64,000 nucleotides of DNA from Streptomyces longhuiensis (GCF_020616555.1 NZ_CP085173.1:7208001-7272000); one strand, 5' to 3'. Counted from the first letter of the stretch, positions 7,836-19,006 are shown. The notes: a model not told the origin generated them from the letters alone. Translations and numbers: made by a program.

Positions 7836-8309
7836 GTGTTCACGAGCGTATTGATGATCGAGAAGGCCCTGACGTCCGCCGACGTGGAGTTCGTCACCAC
7901 CTTGCACGGTGACGAGGAAGTCGCGTTCCATGTGCTGCTCCAGCCCCGCGGTGACCAGGCCGACCGCCTGCTGCGGGCCATCGACGACGTCGCCATGGGG
8001 GAGCTCGACGACGCGGCGAGGGAGAAGGACGTCCCCGAGGGCCAGGACGCCACGGAACCCGGCGAACAAGCGCTCCAGGTCTCCCTCACCGCACTCCACC
8101 AGGCCGGCTGCGAGGCGGAGGGCCGCCTCGTCGAGGACCACCCCCTGGACGCACTGAAGTCCCTGGTCGACGAGATCGGTGCCGACGAGGTCATCGTCCT
8201 GACCGACCCGCACTACGTGGAGGAGTTCTTCCATCGCGACTGGGCCTCGCGCGCGCGGCACAAGGTGGGCGTTCCGGTCCTGAAGCTCTTCTCGTACAGC
8301 AAGGCGTAG
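7836..8309 (+). CDS. Conserved actinobacterial protein, USP-like C-terminus, 157 aa
   Basis: I do not recognise an assigned function. The N-terminal half reads MFTSVLMIEKALTSADVEF, followed by an acidic region (GELDDAAREKD). The C-terminal part (GADEVIVLTDPHYVEEFFHRDW, then ARHKVGVPVLKLFSYSKA) looks like the last strand-helix-strand of a universal-stress-protein or nucleotide-binding alpha/beta fold. Close homologues in Streptomyces are sometimes labelled indole-3-glycerol phosphate synthase, but no TIM-barrel phosphate-binding motifs of that enzyme are visible, so that label is doubtful. The start is a GTG at 7836-7838 with purine-rich AGAAGG upstream and a stronger GGAGGAG further away. It lies immediately before murC in the same direction, 105 bp apart. 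Confidence 0.75.
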   Translation: MFTSVLMIEKALTSADVEFVTTLHGDEEVAFHVLLQPRGDQADRLLRAIDDVAMGELDDAAREKDVPEGQDATEPGEQALQVSLTALHQAGCEAEGRLVEDHPLDALKSLVDEIGADEVIVLTDPHYVEEFFHRDWASRARHKVGVPVLKLFSYSKA

Positions 8310-8414
8310 CCGCCGGGGCGGTACGGGGTTGCGCAGGCGGGGTGCACGGAGAAAGTAGGCTGAGCCTGCCCGCACAGTGGGCACGCAGCAGCACACCGTC
8401 CCAGGGAGAAACCA

Positions 8415-9809
8415 ATGGCACCCGGCCTGCCCACCGCCATGGACCGACCGCACTTCATCGGCATCGGCGGCGCCGGAATGTCGGGCATCGCGAAGATCCT
8501 CGCGCAGCGCGGCGCCCAGGTCGCCGGCAGCGACTCCAGGGAGTCCGCCACGGCCGGGGCGCTGCGCTCGCTCGGCGCCACGGTCCACATCGGCCATGAC
8601 GCCGCGCACCTCGCGCCGGACGCCACCTGCGTCGTCGTCTCCTCCGCGATCCGCGCCGACAACCCCGAGCTGGCCCGCGCCGCCGAGCTCGGCATCCCGG
8701 TCGTCCACCGCTCCGACGCCCTCGCCTCGCTCATGGACGGCCTGCGCCCCATCGCGGTCGCCGGCACGCACGGCAAGACGACGACCACGTCGATGCTGGC
8801 GGTCTCCCTGTCCTCCCTGGGCCTCGACCCCTCGTACGCCATCGGCGGCGACCTCGACGCCCCCGGCTCGAACGCGCTGCACGGCGCGGGCGAGATCTTC
8901 GTCGCCGAGGCCGACGAGTCGGACCGCAGCTTCCACAAGTACGCGCCCGAGGTCGCCATCGTCCTCAACGTCGAGCTCGACCACCACGCCAACTACGCGT
9001 CGATGGACGAGATCTACGAGTCCTTCGAGACCTTCGCCTCCAGGATCGTCCCCGGTGGCACGCTCGTCATCGCCGCGGACCAGTCCGGCGCGGTCGAGCT
9101 GACCCGCCGGCTGCGGGACACGACGTCCCTGAAGGTCGTCACGTACGGCGAGTCGGAGGCGGCCGACGTCCGCATCCACAAGGTCACCCCACGCGGCCTG
9201 ACCAGCGAGGTCACCGTCCTCCTCGACGGCAAGCTGCTCACGTTCACGGTCTCGGTCCCCGGCCGCCACTACGCGCACAACGCGGTCGCGGCGCTCGCCG
9301 CCGGCGTCGCGCTCGGCATCCCCTCCCGCAACCTGGCCGCGGCGCTGAAGTCGTACACCGGCGTCAAGCGCCGCCTCCAGCTCAAGGGCGAGGAGAACGG
9401 CGTACAGGTCATCGACTCGTACGCGCACCACCCCACCGAGATGTCCGCCGACCTCGAGGCGATGCGCTCGGCCGCGGGCGACTCCCGGATCCTCGTCGTC
9501 TTCCAGCCCCACCTCTTCTCCCGCACCCAGGAGCTCGGCAAGGAGATGGGCGACGCCCTCGCCCTCGCCGACGCGTCCGTGGTCCTGGACATCTATCCGG
9601 CCCGCGAGGACCCGATCCCCGGCATCACCAGCGGCCTCATCATCGACGCGGCCCGCGCCGCGGGCGCCGACGTGGACGCCGTCCACGACAAAGCGACCGT
9701 GCCCGACGTGATCGCGGGAATGGCCAAGCCCGGCGACCTTGTTCTCACCATGGGCGCGGGTGACGTCACGGAGCTCGGCCCGCAGATCCTCGATCGCCTT
9801 GCCAAGTGA
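8415..9809 (+). CDS. murC: UDP-N-acetylmuramate--L-alanine ligase
   Basis: MurC adds L-alanine to UDP-MurNAc, the first amino acid of the peptidoglycan stem peptide, using ATP in the cytosol. The three Mur-ligase regions are clear: an N-terminal Rossmann part with GIGGAGMSGIA (about residues 16-26), the ATP loop GTHGKTTTT (117-125) with EADESDRSF and VLNVELDHH, and the C-terminal domain with SYAHHPTEM and VFQPHLFSRTQEL. Length 464 is normal for the family. The ATG at 8415 follows GGGAGA. It sits outside any mur/fts cluster, as is known for Streptomyces, and is followed after 13 bp by msrB, suggesting co-transcription of a wall gene with a methionine-repair gene. Confidence 0.96.
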   Translation: MAPGLPTAMDRPHFIGIGGAGMSGIAKILAQRGAQVAGSDSRESATAGALRSLGATVHIGHDAAHLAPDATCVVVSSAIRADNPELARAAELGIPVVHRSDALASLMDGLRPIAVAGTHGKTTTTSMLAVSLSSLGLDPSYAIGGDLDAPGSNALHGAGEIFVAEADESDRSFHKYAPEVAIVLNVELDHHANYASMDEIYESFETFASRIVPGGTLVIAADQSGAVELTRRLRDTTSLKVVTYGESEAADVRIHKVTPRGLTSEVTVLLDGKLLTFTVSVPGRHYAHNAVAALAAGVALGIPSRNLAAALKSYTGVKRRLQLKGEENGVQVIDSYAHHPTEMSADLEAMRSAAGDSRILVVFQPHLFSRTQELGKEMGDALALADASVVLDIYPAREDPIPGITSGLIIDAARAAGADVDAVHDKATVPDVIAGMAKPGDLVLTMGAGDVTELGPQILDRLAK

Positions 9810-9822
9810 AGGACTGAGCTGA

Positions 9823-10230
9823 ATGTCGTACGACGTCGAAAAGCCGGACGAGGAGTGGCGCGCGGAGCTGACCCCGGCGGAGTACGCGGTACTGCGCCAG
9901 GCCGGCACCGAGCCCGCCTTCGTCGGTGAGTACACGGACACCAAGACCGAGGGTGTCTACTCCTGTCGCGCGTGCGGCGCGGAGCTCTTCACCTCGGGAG
10001 AGAAGTTCGAGTCGCACTGCGGCTGGCCGTCCTTCTTCGACCCGAAGGACACGGACGCCGTCGAGCTGATCGCGGACCGCTCGCACGGCATGGTCCGCAC
10101 CGAGGTGCGCTGTGCCCGCTGCGGCTCGCACCTCGGCCACGTCTTCGAGGGCGAGGGCTACCCCACCCCGACGGATCAGCGGTACTGCATCAACTCGATC
10201 TCGCTGCGGCTGGCGCCGGAAGCGGGCTGA
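9823..10230 (+). CDS. msrB: Peptide-methionine (R)-S-oxide reductase
   Basis: MsrB repairs methionine-R-sulfoxide in oxidised proteins, using thioredoxin as reductant. All signature elements are present in 135 residues: two structural zinc pairs (C48/C51 in YSCRACG and C97/C100 in RCARCG), HCGWPSFF with a candidate recycling Cys66, GHVFEGEG, and the catalytic Cys122 in RYCINS. No signal peptide is present, so it works in the cytosol. GAAGGA lies a few bases before the ATG. The 13-bp spacing from murC indicates one operon. A bidirectional hairpin follows the gene. Confidence 0.95.
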   Translation: MSYDVEKPDEEWRAELTPAEYAVLRQAGTEPAFVGEYTDTKTEGVYSCRACGAELFTSGEKFESHCGWPSFFDPKDTDAVELIADRSHGMVRTEVRCARCGSHLGHVFEGEGYPTPTDQRYCINSISLRLAPEAG

Positions 10231-10244
10231 GCCGGGCCGGGGCT

Positions 10245-10270
10245 CCGGCGGAGGCTCAGTCCTCCGCCGG
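10245..10270. terminator. Bidirectional hairpin between msrB and the convergent gene
   Basis: A perfect 10-bp GC-rich stem (CCGGCGGAGG / CCTCCGCCGG) with loop CTCAGT lies between the stop of msrB (plus strand) and the stop of the convergent Cys-rich gene, whose stop codon falls in the loop region. There is no U-tract. Position and symmetry suit termination from both sides. Confidence 0.65.
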
Positions 10271-10717
10271 CGTCTCCGGGCGCATCATCGGGTGGACGAC
10301 ACCCGGGAAGACGCGGGCCCGGACCACCGGCTCCGCGGAGCCGCCCCGCACGACCGTCTCGGCGATGCCCCACGGGCGGCCGGGCAGGACGACGGTCAGC
10401 GTGTACGTCGACGCGCAGCCCATGCAGTCGTACTTGTCCCTCCACGTCTCGACGTCCGTGAGGCTGCCGGGGGCGCGGCCCACGTGGCGGTGGCGGGCGT
10501 GGCAGCGGTCGCACTTCTCGCCGGGCTCGCACGTGCCGCCGCAGGGGCACGGGACGTCGAGGGTGTCCGCGGGCCGCCAGCGCTGGGTGCGCACGGCCTC
10601 CGCGGTGGCGCCCATGTCCTTCATCGCCTTGAGGTTCTTGGCGGCGACGACGTACGACTCTCCGGTCGACGTCATCCGGTTCCGGATCACGTGCTTGCGT
10701 CCGCGGTTCGTCGTCAT
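10256..10717 (-). CDS. Cysteine-rich conserved hypothetical protein, 153 aa
   Basis: Function not recognised. The start is fixed by AGGAGGA just upstream of ATG 10715-10717. The first 30 residues (RGRKHVIRNRMTSTGESY) form a short basic motif that I have seen prefixed to various actinobacterial proteins. Then come CPCGGTC and CDRCHARH, with a final CMGC pair, giving seven cysteines and several histidines that could hold one or two zinc ions. The C-terminal part is rich in beta-type residues and Pro. No catalytic signature, signal or membrane segment is visible. It converges on msrB and ends at a shared hairpin. Confidence 0.65.
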   Translation of the reverse strand: MTTNRGRKHVIRNRMTSTGESYVVAAKNLKAMKDMGATAEAVRTQRWRPADTLDVPCPCGGTCEPGEKCDRCHARHRHVGRAPGSLTDVETWRDKYDCMGCASTYTLTVVLPGRPWGIAETVVRGGSAEPVVRARVFPGVVHPMMRPETPAED

Positions 10718-10784
10718 CTGGTTCCTCCTGGGTTCACGCAGCCCGCCAGGAGGCCCACGAGATCGTTCCTCCCCCACGGTACCG

Positions 10785-10806
10785 GGCCCGGCGGGTGCGC
10801 CGGGCC
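10785..10806 (-). terminator. Hairpin downstream of the hydrolase-P450 operon
   Basis: A perfect 9-bp stem (GGCCCGGCG / CGCCGGGCC) with loop GGTG begins about 20 bp after the P450 stop codon. It separates this operon from the following minus-strand gene. No U-tract. Confidence 0.6.
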
Positions 10807-10826
10807 ACGAGAGACCGGGGGAGGCG

Positions 10827-12116
10827 TCAGCCGGGGGCCGTGGCGACCGGGAGCTCCTTCACACCGTTGATGAAGTTCGACAGCAGACGCCGTGGCGGGC
10901 CCGCCGGCTGGAGCACCGGCAGAGCCCGGCAGGTCTCCTCGTACAGCACCCGCAGCTGCAGGCGCGCGAAGTGCGCGCCCAGGCAGACGTGCGGGCCGTC
11001 CCCGAACGAGACGTGCGGGTTGGGGCTGCGGGACAGGTCGAGGCGGTGCGGGTCGGTGAAGACGCGTTCGTCGTGGTTGGCCGAGGCGTGGAAGACGACG
11101 ACCTTGTCGCCCGCGCGGACACGGCGGCCCGCCAGGATCGTGTCGCGGGCGGCGGTGCGGCGGAACGTGAGGACCGGCGGATGGCGGCGCAGGAGCTCGT
11201 CGACCGCCGTCCCCGGGTCGGCCTTCCCGTCGCGCAGCAGACCGTAGGCCTCCGGAGCCCGGGCCAGCTCCAGCAGGCCGCCGGGAGCCGCGCTGCGCAC
11301 CGTGTCGTTGCCGGCGACCGTGAGCAGGAAGAAGAACATCTCGAGCTCGGCCGCGGTCAGGTCGGGGTCGGTGGCCAGGACCGTCATGACGTCGTCCGCC
11401 GGGTGGGTCCGCTTGTGCGCGGCGAGCGAGCGCGCGTAGGCGAACATGTCGCGCAGCATCGCGGGGGAGCGCGGGTCGACCGGTCTGCCGTCGGCGTCGA
11501 GGACGGGCTCGTGCGCCTCGTCCGGGTCCTGATAGCCGATGACGCGCTGCGTCCAGTGCAGGAGAAGGCCGCGGTCGGAGTCCGGGACGCCCAGGAGGTC
11601 GGCGAGGTTCAGGAGGGCGTAGTCGTCCGTGACGGCCGAGACCAGGTCGGTGGTGGGGCCGGGGGCCGCGACGGCCGCCGTGAGCAGGGCGCGGGCCCGG
11701 TCGCGGGCGAGCGCGGCGAAGCGGTCCACGCGCCGCGGGGTGAACGCGCGGCTCACGAGGCGGCGCAGCCGGCCGTGGTCCGGCGGGTCCTGGTTGAGCA
11801 TCATGGAGCGGATGAACGGCAGGTCGGCCGGGTCCGGGTCGCGGATCTGCGTGGCACCCAGACACGACGAGTACGTCGACCCGTCCTTGAGGACGCGGAC
11901 CACGTCGGCATGGCGCGTGACCGCCCAGAACCCGGGGCCCGCGGGCCAGCCCAGCACCTCCGGCTCCTCCTGCCAGGCGACGGGGTGGTGGTCGCGGAGC
12001 GTGCGGTAGCTGTCGTGGGGGACGCCCCGCGCGTACCGGCGCGGGTCGAAGACATCCGGGACATCCGGGGTGTCCGGGGCGTCCGTAGTGGGCGGTGCGC
12101 TGTTCGGATCTGTCAT
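10827..12116 (-). CDS. Cytochrome P450 (CYP)
   Basis: This 429-residue protein is a soluble class I bacterial P450 with the full signature set. The I-helix is LLTVAGNDTVRSA (oxygen-binding acid-alcohol pair D-T), the ExxR motif is in DELLRRHPP, and the heme-Cys loop is SFGDGPHVCLGAHFARL. HGRLRRLVSRAF in the C-helix region is also typical. The ATG overlaps the stop of the upstream alpha/beta hydrolase by four bases (ATGA, 12113-12116), so the two are almost certainly translated together. No ferredoxin or ferredoxin reductase gene is adjacent, so electrons must come from elsewhere. The substrate cannot be inferred; the hydrolase partner hints at an ester- or epoxide-type metabolite pathway. Confidence 0.92.
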   Translation of the reverse strand: MTDPNSAPPTTDAPDTPDVPDVFDPRRYARGVPHDSYRTLRDHHPVAWQEEPEVLGWPAGPGFWAVTRHADVVRVLKDGSTYSSCLGATQIRDPDPADLPFIRSMMLNQDPPDHGRLRRLVSRAFTPRRVDRFAALARDRARALLTAAVAAPGPTTDLVSAVTDDYALLNLADLLGVPDSDRGLLLHWTQRVIGYQDPDEAHEPVLDADGRPVDPRSPAMLRDMFAYARSLAAHKRTHPADDVMTVLATDPDLTAAELEMFFFLLTVAGNDTVRSAAPGGLLELARAPEAYGLLRDGKADPGTAVDELLRRHPPVLTFRRTAARDTILAGRRVRAGDKVVVFHASANHDERVFTDPHRLDLSRSPNPHVSFGDGPHVCLGAHFARLQLRVLYEETCRALPVLQPAGPPRRLLSNFINGVKELPVATAPG

Positions 12117-12904
12117 ACGTGCGCCTCGTCGCCCGGGCCGTCCGCCCTCAGGAAGTCCTCCACCGTCCGGATCAGGGCGAGCGGTGTCTCGTCCATCGCG
12201 TAGTGGCCGCACGCGGGGAGTTCGGTCAGTTCGGCGCGGGCGTACCAGCTCATCCACGTGGCCCGCATCAGGTCGGCCGAGAGCGCCGGGTCGAGTGCCC
12301 CGGTGACGGCGAGCGCGGGGACCGTGGTGCCCTCCACCCGGGTGTGGAAGTCCTCGCCGGCCCAGGAGTCCAGCCAGGCCCGGAACGCCTTTGCGTCGCT
12401 GACCTCCAGCGACCGCTCCACCATCCGGTCGAGCCAGGCGGCGGGGCGGGTGCCGCCGGTCGTGATGTCGAGGATGGCGCGGCGGTTCTGCGGGGTGTGG
12501 GCCGCGCCGGAGAAGAGCTCCCACTGCTCGGGCGGCAGCGGCAGCCCGCACGCCGGGACGGGAGAGACGCCGACCATCCTGCGCAGCCGGTGGGGCGCGG
12601 CGGCCAGGATCCGCTGGGCGACGCTCCCGCCCATCGAGTGGCCGATCACCGAGAACCGCTGCCAGCCGAGCCGGTCCGCCAGTTCGATCACGTCGGCGGC
12701 GGCCTCCGCCGTGGTGTAGGAGCCGCCCGCGTCCCTGGCCTCGCCGTAGCCCCGCAGGTCCACAAAGGCGTACTCGAAGGCGGAGCGGTCGAGGTCGGCG
12801 AGCAGCGGGGCGTAGGCGCCGCGGTCGGCGAACCAGCCGTGCACGGCGACCACTTTGTGCGGTCCTGTGCCGTGCAGCTCGTGCGGGAGGACGAAGGAGG
12901 CCAC
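12113..12904 (-). CDS. Alpha/beta hydrolase
   Basis: The 263-residue protein has the alpha/beta-hydrolase fold: oxyanion-side motif VAVHGWFADRG, nucleophile elbow GHSMGG (Ser), candidate acid Asp in TGALDPALS, and catalytic His in ACGHYAMDETP near the C-terminus. GTG 12902-12904 is preceded by AGGAGT. The stop overlaps the P450 start by ATGA, an arrangement for translational coupling with the hydrolase first. It is probably an esterase, lactonase or similar small-molecule hydrolase in the cytosol. Nothing in the sequence fixes the substrate. Confidence 0.87.
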   Translation of the reverse strand: MASFVLPHELHGTGPHKVVAVHGWFADRGAYAPLLADLDRSAFEYAFVDLRGYGEARDAGGSYTTAEAAADVIELADRLGWQRFSVIGHSMGGSVAQRILAAAPHRLRRMVGVSPVPACGLPLPPEQWELFSGAAHTPQNRRAILDITTGGTRPAAWLDRMVERSLEVSDAKAFRAWLDSWAGEDFHTRVEGTTVPALAVTGALDPALSADLMRATWMSWYARAELTELPACGHYAMDETPLALIRTVEDFLRADGPGDEAHV

Positions 12905-13103
12905 GGTGACTCCTGACGGTCGGTGAGGGGGACGAGCGGTCCCTGCCTGCGCCGCACCACCGTGGCCCGCGACCCCAGGGGCGCACAAGGGCGCGCGGCG
13001 GCATCGGGGAGAATGAAGGCTTCGACCGGGCGCGGGCGGCGACGCCGTACCCGTCGAGCAGACATCACGTATCGAGCAGACACCATGTAGGAGACCGGGC
13101 CCG

Positions 13104-14039
13104 TTGTCCCAGAAGCGCGAAAACCGTCCTGAGGCCGTGGCGTCCGACGGGGCCGTTCCGGGCGCCGCAACCGTCCGGGGCACCGCCACCGTCTCGGGCA
13201 CCGGCACCGGCACCGGCGCCGTTCCGGAGGCCGGGCGCCGCCGCCGGCTCGACCTGCGCGCCGACTGCGGGAACTGCTTCGGGCTGTGCTGTGTCGCCCT
13301 GCCCTTCGCCAAGTCCTCCGACTTCGCCGCGAACAAGCCCGCCGGCCAACCGTGCCGCAACCTCCAGGACGACTTCCGCTGCGGCATCCACGCCACGCTC
13401 CGGGACGAGGGCTACTCGGGCTGCACGGTCTTCGACTGCTTCGGCGCCGGCCAGCAGGTGTCACAGGGCACGTTCGGCGGTGAGGACTGGCGTACGTCGC
13501 GCGGGACCGCGCGCGCGATGTTCGACGTCTTCCCCGTCATGCGCCAACTGCACGAACTCCTCTGGTACTTGACCGAGGCGCTGGAGCTGGAGCGGGCCCG
13601 CCCGGCGCACCAGGAGGTGCGGCGCGCCCTCGACGGGATCGAGGAGCTCACCCGCGCCGACGCCGCCACCCTCGCCGCGGCCGACGTCCCCACCCTCCGC
13701 GGCGAGGTCAGCGAGACGCTCCTGAAGGTCAGCGAACTCGTCCGGGCGGCCGTGCCCGGCCGCAGGAAGAACCACCGGGGCGCCGACCTGATGGGCGCCC
13801 GCCTCAAGGGCGCCGACCTGCGGGGCGCCAACCTGCGCGGCGCCTACCTGATAGCGGCCGACCTCACCGGCGCCGACCTGCGTGAGGCCGACCTCATAGG
13901 GGCCGACCTCCGCGACGCGCGCCTTCAGGGCGCCGATCTGACCGGCAGCATCTTCCTCACGCAGGCGCAGGTCAACGCGGCCCGCGGGGACGACTCGACG
14001 AAGATCCCGGCCTCCTTGAGCCGTCCCGCGCACTGGTAG
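13104..14039 (+). CDS. Pentapeptide-repeat protein with CxxCxGxCC metal-binding domain
   Basis: Three parts are visible in 311 residues. A low-complexity Thr/Gly/Ala N-terminus (about 1-50) precedes a Cys-rich segment with [19 protein letters not shown] and CTVFDCF, the layout of the YkgJ-type putative zinc or Fe-S binding domain. A helical region follows. Then about 13 pentapeptide units (A[D/N]LxG pattern: [22 protein letters not shown] and so on, roughly residues 227-300) would fold as a right-handed quadrilateral beta-helix. The start is TTG at 13104 behind GGAGA. It is transcribed away from the hydrolase-P450 pair. Some pentapeptide proteins mimic DNA and protect gyrase, but nothing here proves that role. 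The metal-binding part could be a sensor or a structural cap. Confidence 0.8.
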   Translation: MSQKRENRPEAVASDGAVPGAATVRGTATVSGTGTGTGAVPEAGRRRRLDLRADCGNCFGLCCVALPFAKSSDFAANKPAGQPCRNLQDDFRCGIHATLRDEGYSGCTVFDCFGAGQQVSQGTFGGEDWRTSRGTARAMFDVFPVMRQLHELLWYLTEALELERARPAHQEVRRALDGIEELTRADAATLAAADVPTLRGEVSETLLKVSELVRAAVPGRRKNHRGADLMGARLKGADLRGANLRGAYLIAADLTGADLREADLIGADLRDARLQGADLTGSIFLTQAQVNAARGDDSTKIPASLSRPAHW

Positions 14040-14053
14040 ATACCTGCGAGCCG

Positions 14054-16120
14054 TCAGATCCCCAGGGACTTCTTCAGGAAGTCGAGCTGGAACAGCAGCA
14101 GGTTCTCCGCGACGTCCTCCTGCGTGACCATGTGCGTCGCGCCCGGCAGGGGAAGCACCTGGTGGCTGCGGCCCGCCGCGAGCAGCGCCGCCGACAGGCG
14201 CAGCGTGTGGGCGACCGTCACATTGTCGTCGGCGAGCCCGTGCACCAGCAGGAGCGGGCGGCGCAGCAGCGGCGCGTCGGCGATCAGGGAGCAGCGCTCG
14301 TAGTTCTCGGGCTCCTCGTCGGGATGGCCGAGATAGCGCTCCTTCCAGTGCGTGTCGTACAGCCGCTGGTCGGTGGGCGGCGCGCCAGCCACCGCCGCGT
14401 GGAAGACGTCGGGCCTGCGCAGCACGGCGCCCGCGGCCAGGAACCCGCCGAACGACCAGCCACGGATCGCGACCCGCGTCAGGTCGAGGTCGGGGAACTC
14501 CGCCCCGGCCGCGTGCACGGCGGCGACCTGGTCGTCCAGCGCGTGGGTCAGGATGTCGCCGCGGATCTCCTTCTCCCACGCGGGACCGCGCCCCGGGGAG
14601 CCGCGTCCGTCCGTGACCAGGACCGCGAAGCCCTGCTCGGCGAACCACTGCGACAGATGCGCGGGCCAGCCGAGGCCGCGCGTGGCCACCAGCAGGTGCT
14701 GGCCCCCGTACGGGTTCACCAGGACGGGGAGCTTGGCGCTGCCCGGTGTGTGCCACGACGGCAGGAACAGCTGGCTGCGCAACTCCCGCTCGCCGAGCCG
14801 CAGATGGACGGGGCGCGTGGGTACGACGGGGCGCTCGGCGAGCGAGGCGATCTCCCCGTCGGGGCTGCCCTTCTTCGTCACCTCCACGGTCACGGCGTCC
14901 TCCCGGCGGCTCACCAGCACCGTGGTGCCGCCCGCGGAGACCGCCGTGTGCACGCCCGGCGCGTCCGTGAGCCTGACGCAGCCCGCGTCGGGCGCCCAGG
15001 TCCACACATGGGTCTCAGCGGGTTCGTCACCGCCCTCGAAAAGCACCGACTCATCCTGGACGCCGAGTACTTGACGGACCTGGAGGCCCACCGGGGTCAC
15101 CGGCTCCCCGGCCACGACGAGGCGGCGGGTGTCCTGCTCGTCGCGGGTCGTCACCAGCGCGCCGGGCGCCGTGCGGCACGGGGCGCCGGGGACCAGCTCG
15201 ACCCAGGCCGCGTCGCGCTGCTCGTCCAGGAGGCGGGTGGCGCCCGACGCCGGGTCCACGGCCAGAGTGCGCAGTGTCCGCTGGTCGCGGCTCTGCACCG
15301 CGGCGAACGGGCCGTGCGCGTCCCACCCGGCCACGGGCACGTACTCGAACGCCCCACGGTCCCAGTCCACTTCGGTCCGCGCGCCGTCCAGGTGCAGCAC
15401 ATGGAGCGACACGTCGGCGTTGGCGGTACCCGCCGCCGGGTAGCGCACGGCACGCGGCGGCGCCGAAGGGTCGGCCGGGTCGGAGAGGTACCAGCGCTGC
15501 ACGCGCGACGTGTCCACGCGCGCGGCGAGCAGCGCACTGCCGTCGGGCGCCCACCAGTGACCGCGCGACCGGCCCATCGACTCCGAGGACGCGTGGTCGG
15601 TCAACCCGTAGGTGATGTCGGGGCCTTCGGGCGCCGCGAGGAGCCGGTCCTCCCCGTCGAGTGTGACGACGTGCAACGCGCCGCCGGTGACGTACGCGAC
15701 GAACCGGCCGTCGGGGGACAGACGCGGGTCCACGACCGGGCCCGCCGCCGACACGGGGAACGGGACGCCGTCCGCGACACGGACGGCCCAGAGCGCTCCC
15801 GACAGGGCGTACACGACGGTGCGGCACTCGGCGTCGGCCGAGTACGAGACGAGCCCCACCGCGCTCTCGCGCGCCCGCTCCCTGCGGACCCGCTCGGCGG
15901 CCGGCACGTCTCCCGCGCGCGGGGTGCGCGAGACGTCCACGAGGACGCGCTCCGCGCCGTCCTCGTGGAGCCACAGGGCGCTCACGGGATCGGCGCCGCC
16001 GCCCGTGCGCAGGAACAGGACGCGCCCGCCGTCCGCCGAGACCGTGAACCGGCTCGGGGCGCCCAGGGCGAAGCGGCGGGTGCGGGCGTACTGGCGCGGG
16101 AACTCTCGGGCATCGTCCAT
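14054..16120 (-). CDS. S9 family prolyl oligopeptidase (DPP IV-like)
   Basis: The protein has 688 residues. The first 420 form a DPP IV-type beta-propeller (LSPDGRFVAYVT, WWAPDGSALLAARVD and similar blades). The last 260 form the alpha/beta-hydrolase catalytic domain with nucleophile GWSFGG, acid Asp in HGLADDNV and His in GATHMV. Such enzymes cleave dipeptides after Pro or act on short peptides. There is no signal peptide or N-terminal membrane anchor, so it is cytosolic. The ATG at 16118-16120 has a poor ribosome site. It converges with the pentapeptide-repeat gene, with 14 bp between the stops. It may act in peptide turnover; no adjacent substrate gene is evident. Confidence 0.88.
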   Translation of the reverse strand: MDDAREFPRQYARTRRFALGAPSRFTVSADGGRVLFLRTGGGADPVSALWLHEDGAERVLVDVSRTPRAGDVPAAERVRRERARESAVGLVSYSADAECRTVVYALSGALWAVRVADGVPFPVSAAGPVVDPRLSPDGRFVAYVTGGALHVVTLDGEDRLLAAPEGPDITYGLTDHASSESMGRSRGHWWAPDGSALLAARVDTSRVQRWYLSDPADPSAPPRAVRYPAAGTANADVSLHVLHLDGARTEVDWDRGAFEYVPVAGWDAHGPFAAVQSRDQRTLRTLAVDPASGATRLLDEQRDAAWVELVPGAPCRTAPGALVTTRDEQDTRRLVVAGEPVTPVGLQVRQVLGVQDESVLFEGGDEPAETHVWTWAPDAGCVRLTDAPGVHTAVSAGGTTVLVSRREDAVTVEVTKKGSPDGEIASLAERPVVPTRPVHLRLGERELRSQLFLPSWHTPGSAKLPVLVNPYGGQHLLVATRGLGWPAHLSQWFAEQGFAVLVTDGRGSPGRGPAWEKEIRGDILTHALDDQVAAVHAAGAEFPDLDLTRVAIRGWSFGGFLAAGAVLRRPDVFHAAVAGAPPTDQRLYDTHWKERYLGHPDEEPENYERCSLIADAPLLRRPLLLVHGLADDNVTVAHTLRLSAALLAAGRSHQVLPLPGATHMVTQEDVAENLLLFQLDFLKKSLGI

Positions 16121-16186
16121 GAGGGCACTCTGGCATGCCCCGCTGACGCCCCGTCGGGTGGGCGACGGAGCGGGCCGTTGTTCGCG

Positions 16187-16660
16187 TCAGCTGTCGGACT
16201 TCTTCTCCCGCACCACCACGACCGAACAGTGTGCGTGCTGCGCCACCTGGTGGCTCACCGAGCCGAGCAGCGCCCCCTTGAAGCCGCCGTAGCCGCGGGT
16301 GCCCACGACCAGGAGGTCGGCGGCTCCGGACGCCTCGACGAGGACCTTCGCCGCGGGCCCCTGCACGATGCGGCTGTGCACCGGGACGGGCGGGTTCTCG
16401 CCGACCGTCTCCGTGACGACGTCGACGAGCTGCACGCGCGAGGTCTCCCCGGGGGAGAGCAGCTCGCGGCCGCCCACCACCGTGGTCCCGTCGGCGGGCC
16501 CGCCGAGGTTGAAGGGGTTCGTGGACCACTCCCAGCTCATGATGGCGTGCACCCGGCCGCCGACGAGCGTGGCCTGCCGCACGGCCCAGCGGAGGGCTTC
16601 CTTCGAGTGCTTCGAACCGTCGACACCTACGACGATCAACGGCTCCGTGGCCTGGCTCAC
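16187..16660 (-). CDS. Universal stress protein (UspA family)
   Basis: A single Usp domain of 157 residues: IVVGVDGSKHSKEALRWAV at the start and the ATP-binding pattern GTRGYGGFKGALLGSVS (G-2x-G-9x-G-S/T) near the C-terminus, followed by CSVVVVRE. ATP-binding UspA proteins respond to starvation and redox stress, and many copies occur in Streptomyces. The start is taken as GTG 16658-16660 because GAGGAG lies about 9 nt upstream; a longer frame from 16741 has no ribosome site. It is divergent from geosmin synthase with 144 bp between, which must contain both promoters. Confidence 0.88.
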   Translation of the reverse strand: MSQATEPLIVVGVDGSKHSKEALRWAVRQATLVGGRVHAIMSWEWSTNPFNLGGPADGTTVVGGRELLSPGETSRVQLVDVVTETVGENPPVPVHSRIVQGPAAKVLVEASGAADLLVVGTRGYGGFKGALLGSVSHQVAQHAHCSVVVVREKKSDS

Positions 16661-16795
16661 CGAAGACTCCTCAAATGGGGATCGCGTGGACTTGGGTACC
16701 GCCCTTTTCCCCGTCGGGGCGCCCCTCAGTCGCGGGTTCACGCGATGGTGCGATCATGTGCCGCCGTCCGGATGCCCTCCGAGGACCACGGGTAG

Positions 16796-19006
<2,211 letters not shown>

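Noticed and set aside
7695-9944. Long minus-strand frame opposite the reductase-murC region
   Set aside because: It is an antisense shadow of murC and neighbours. No ribosome site or domain was found.
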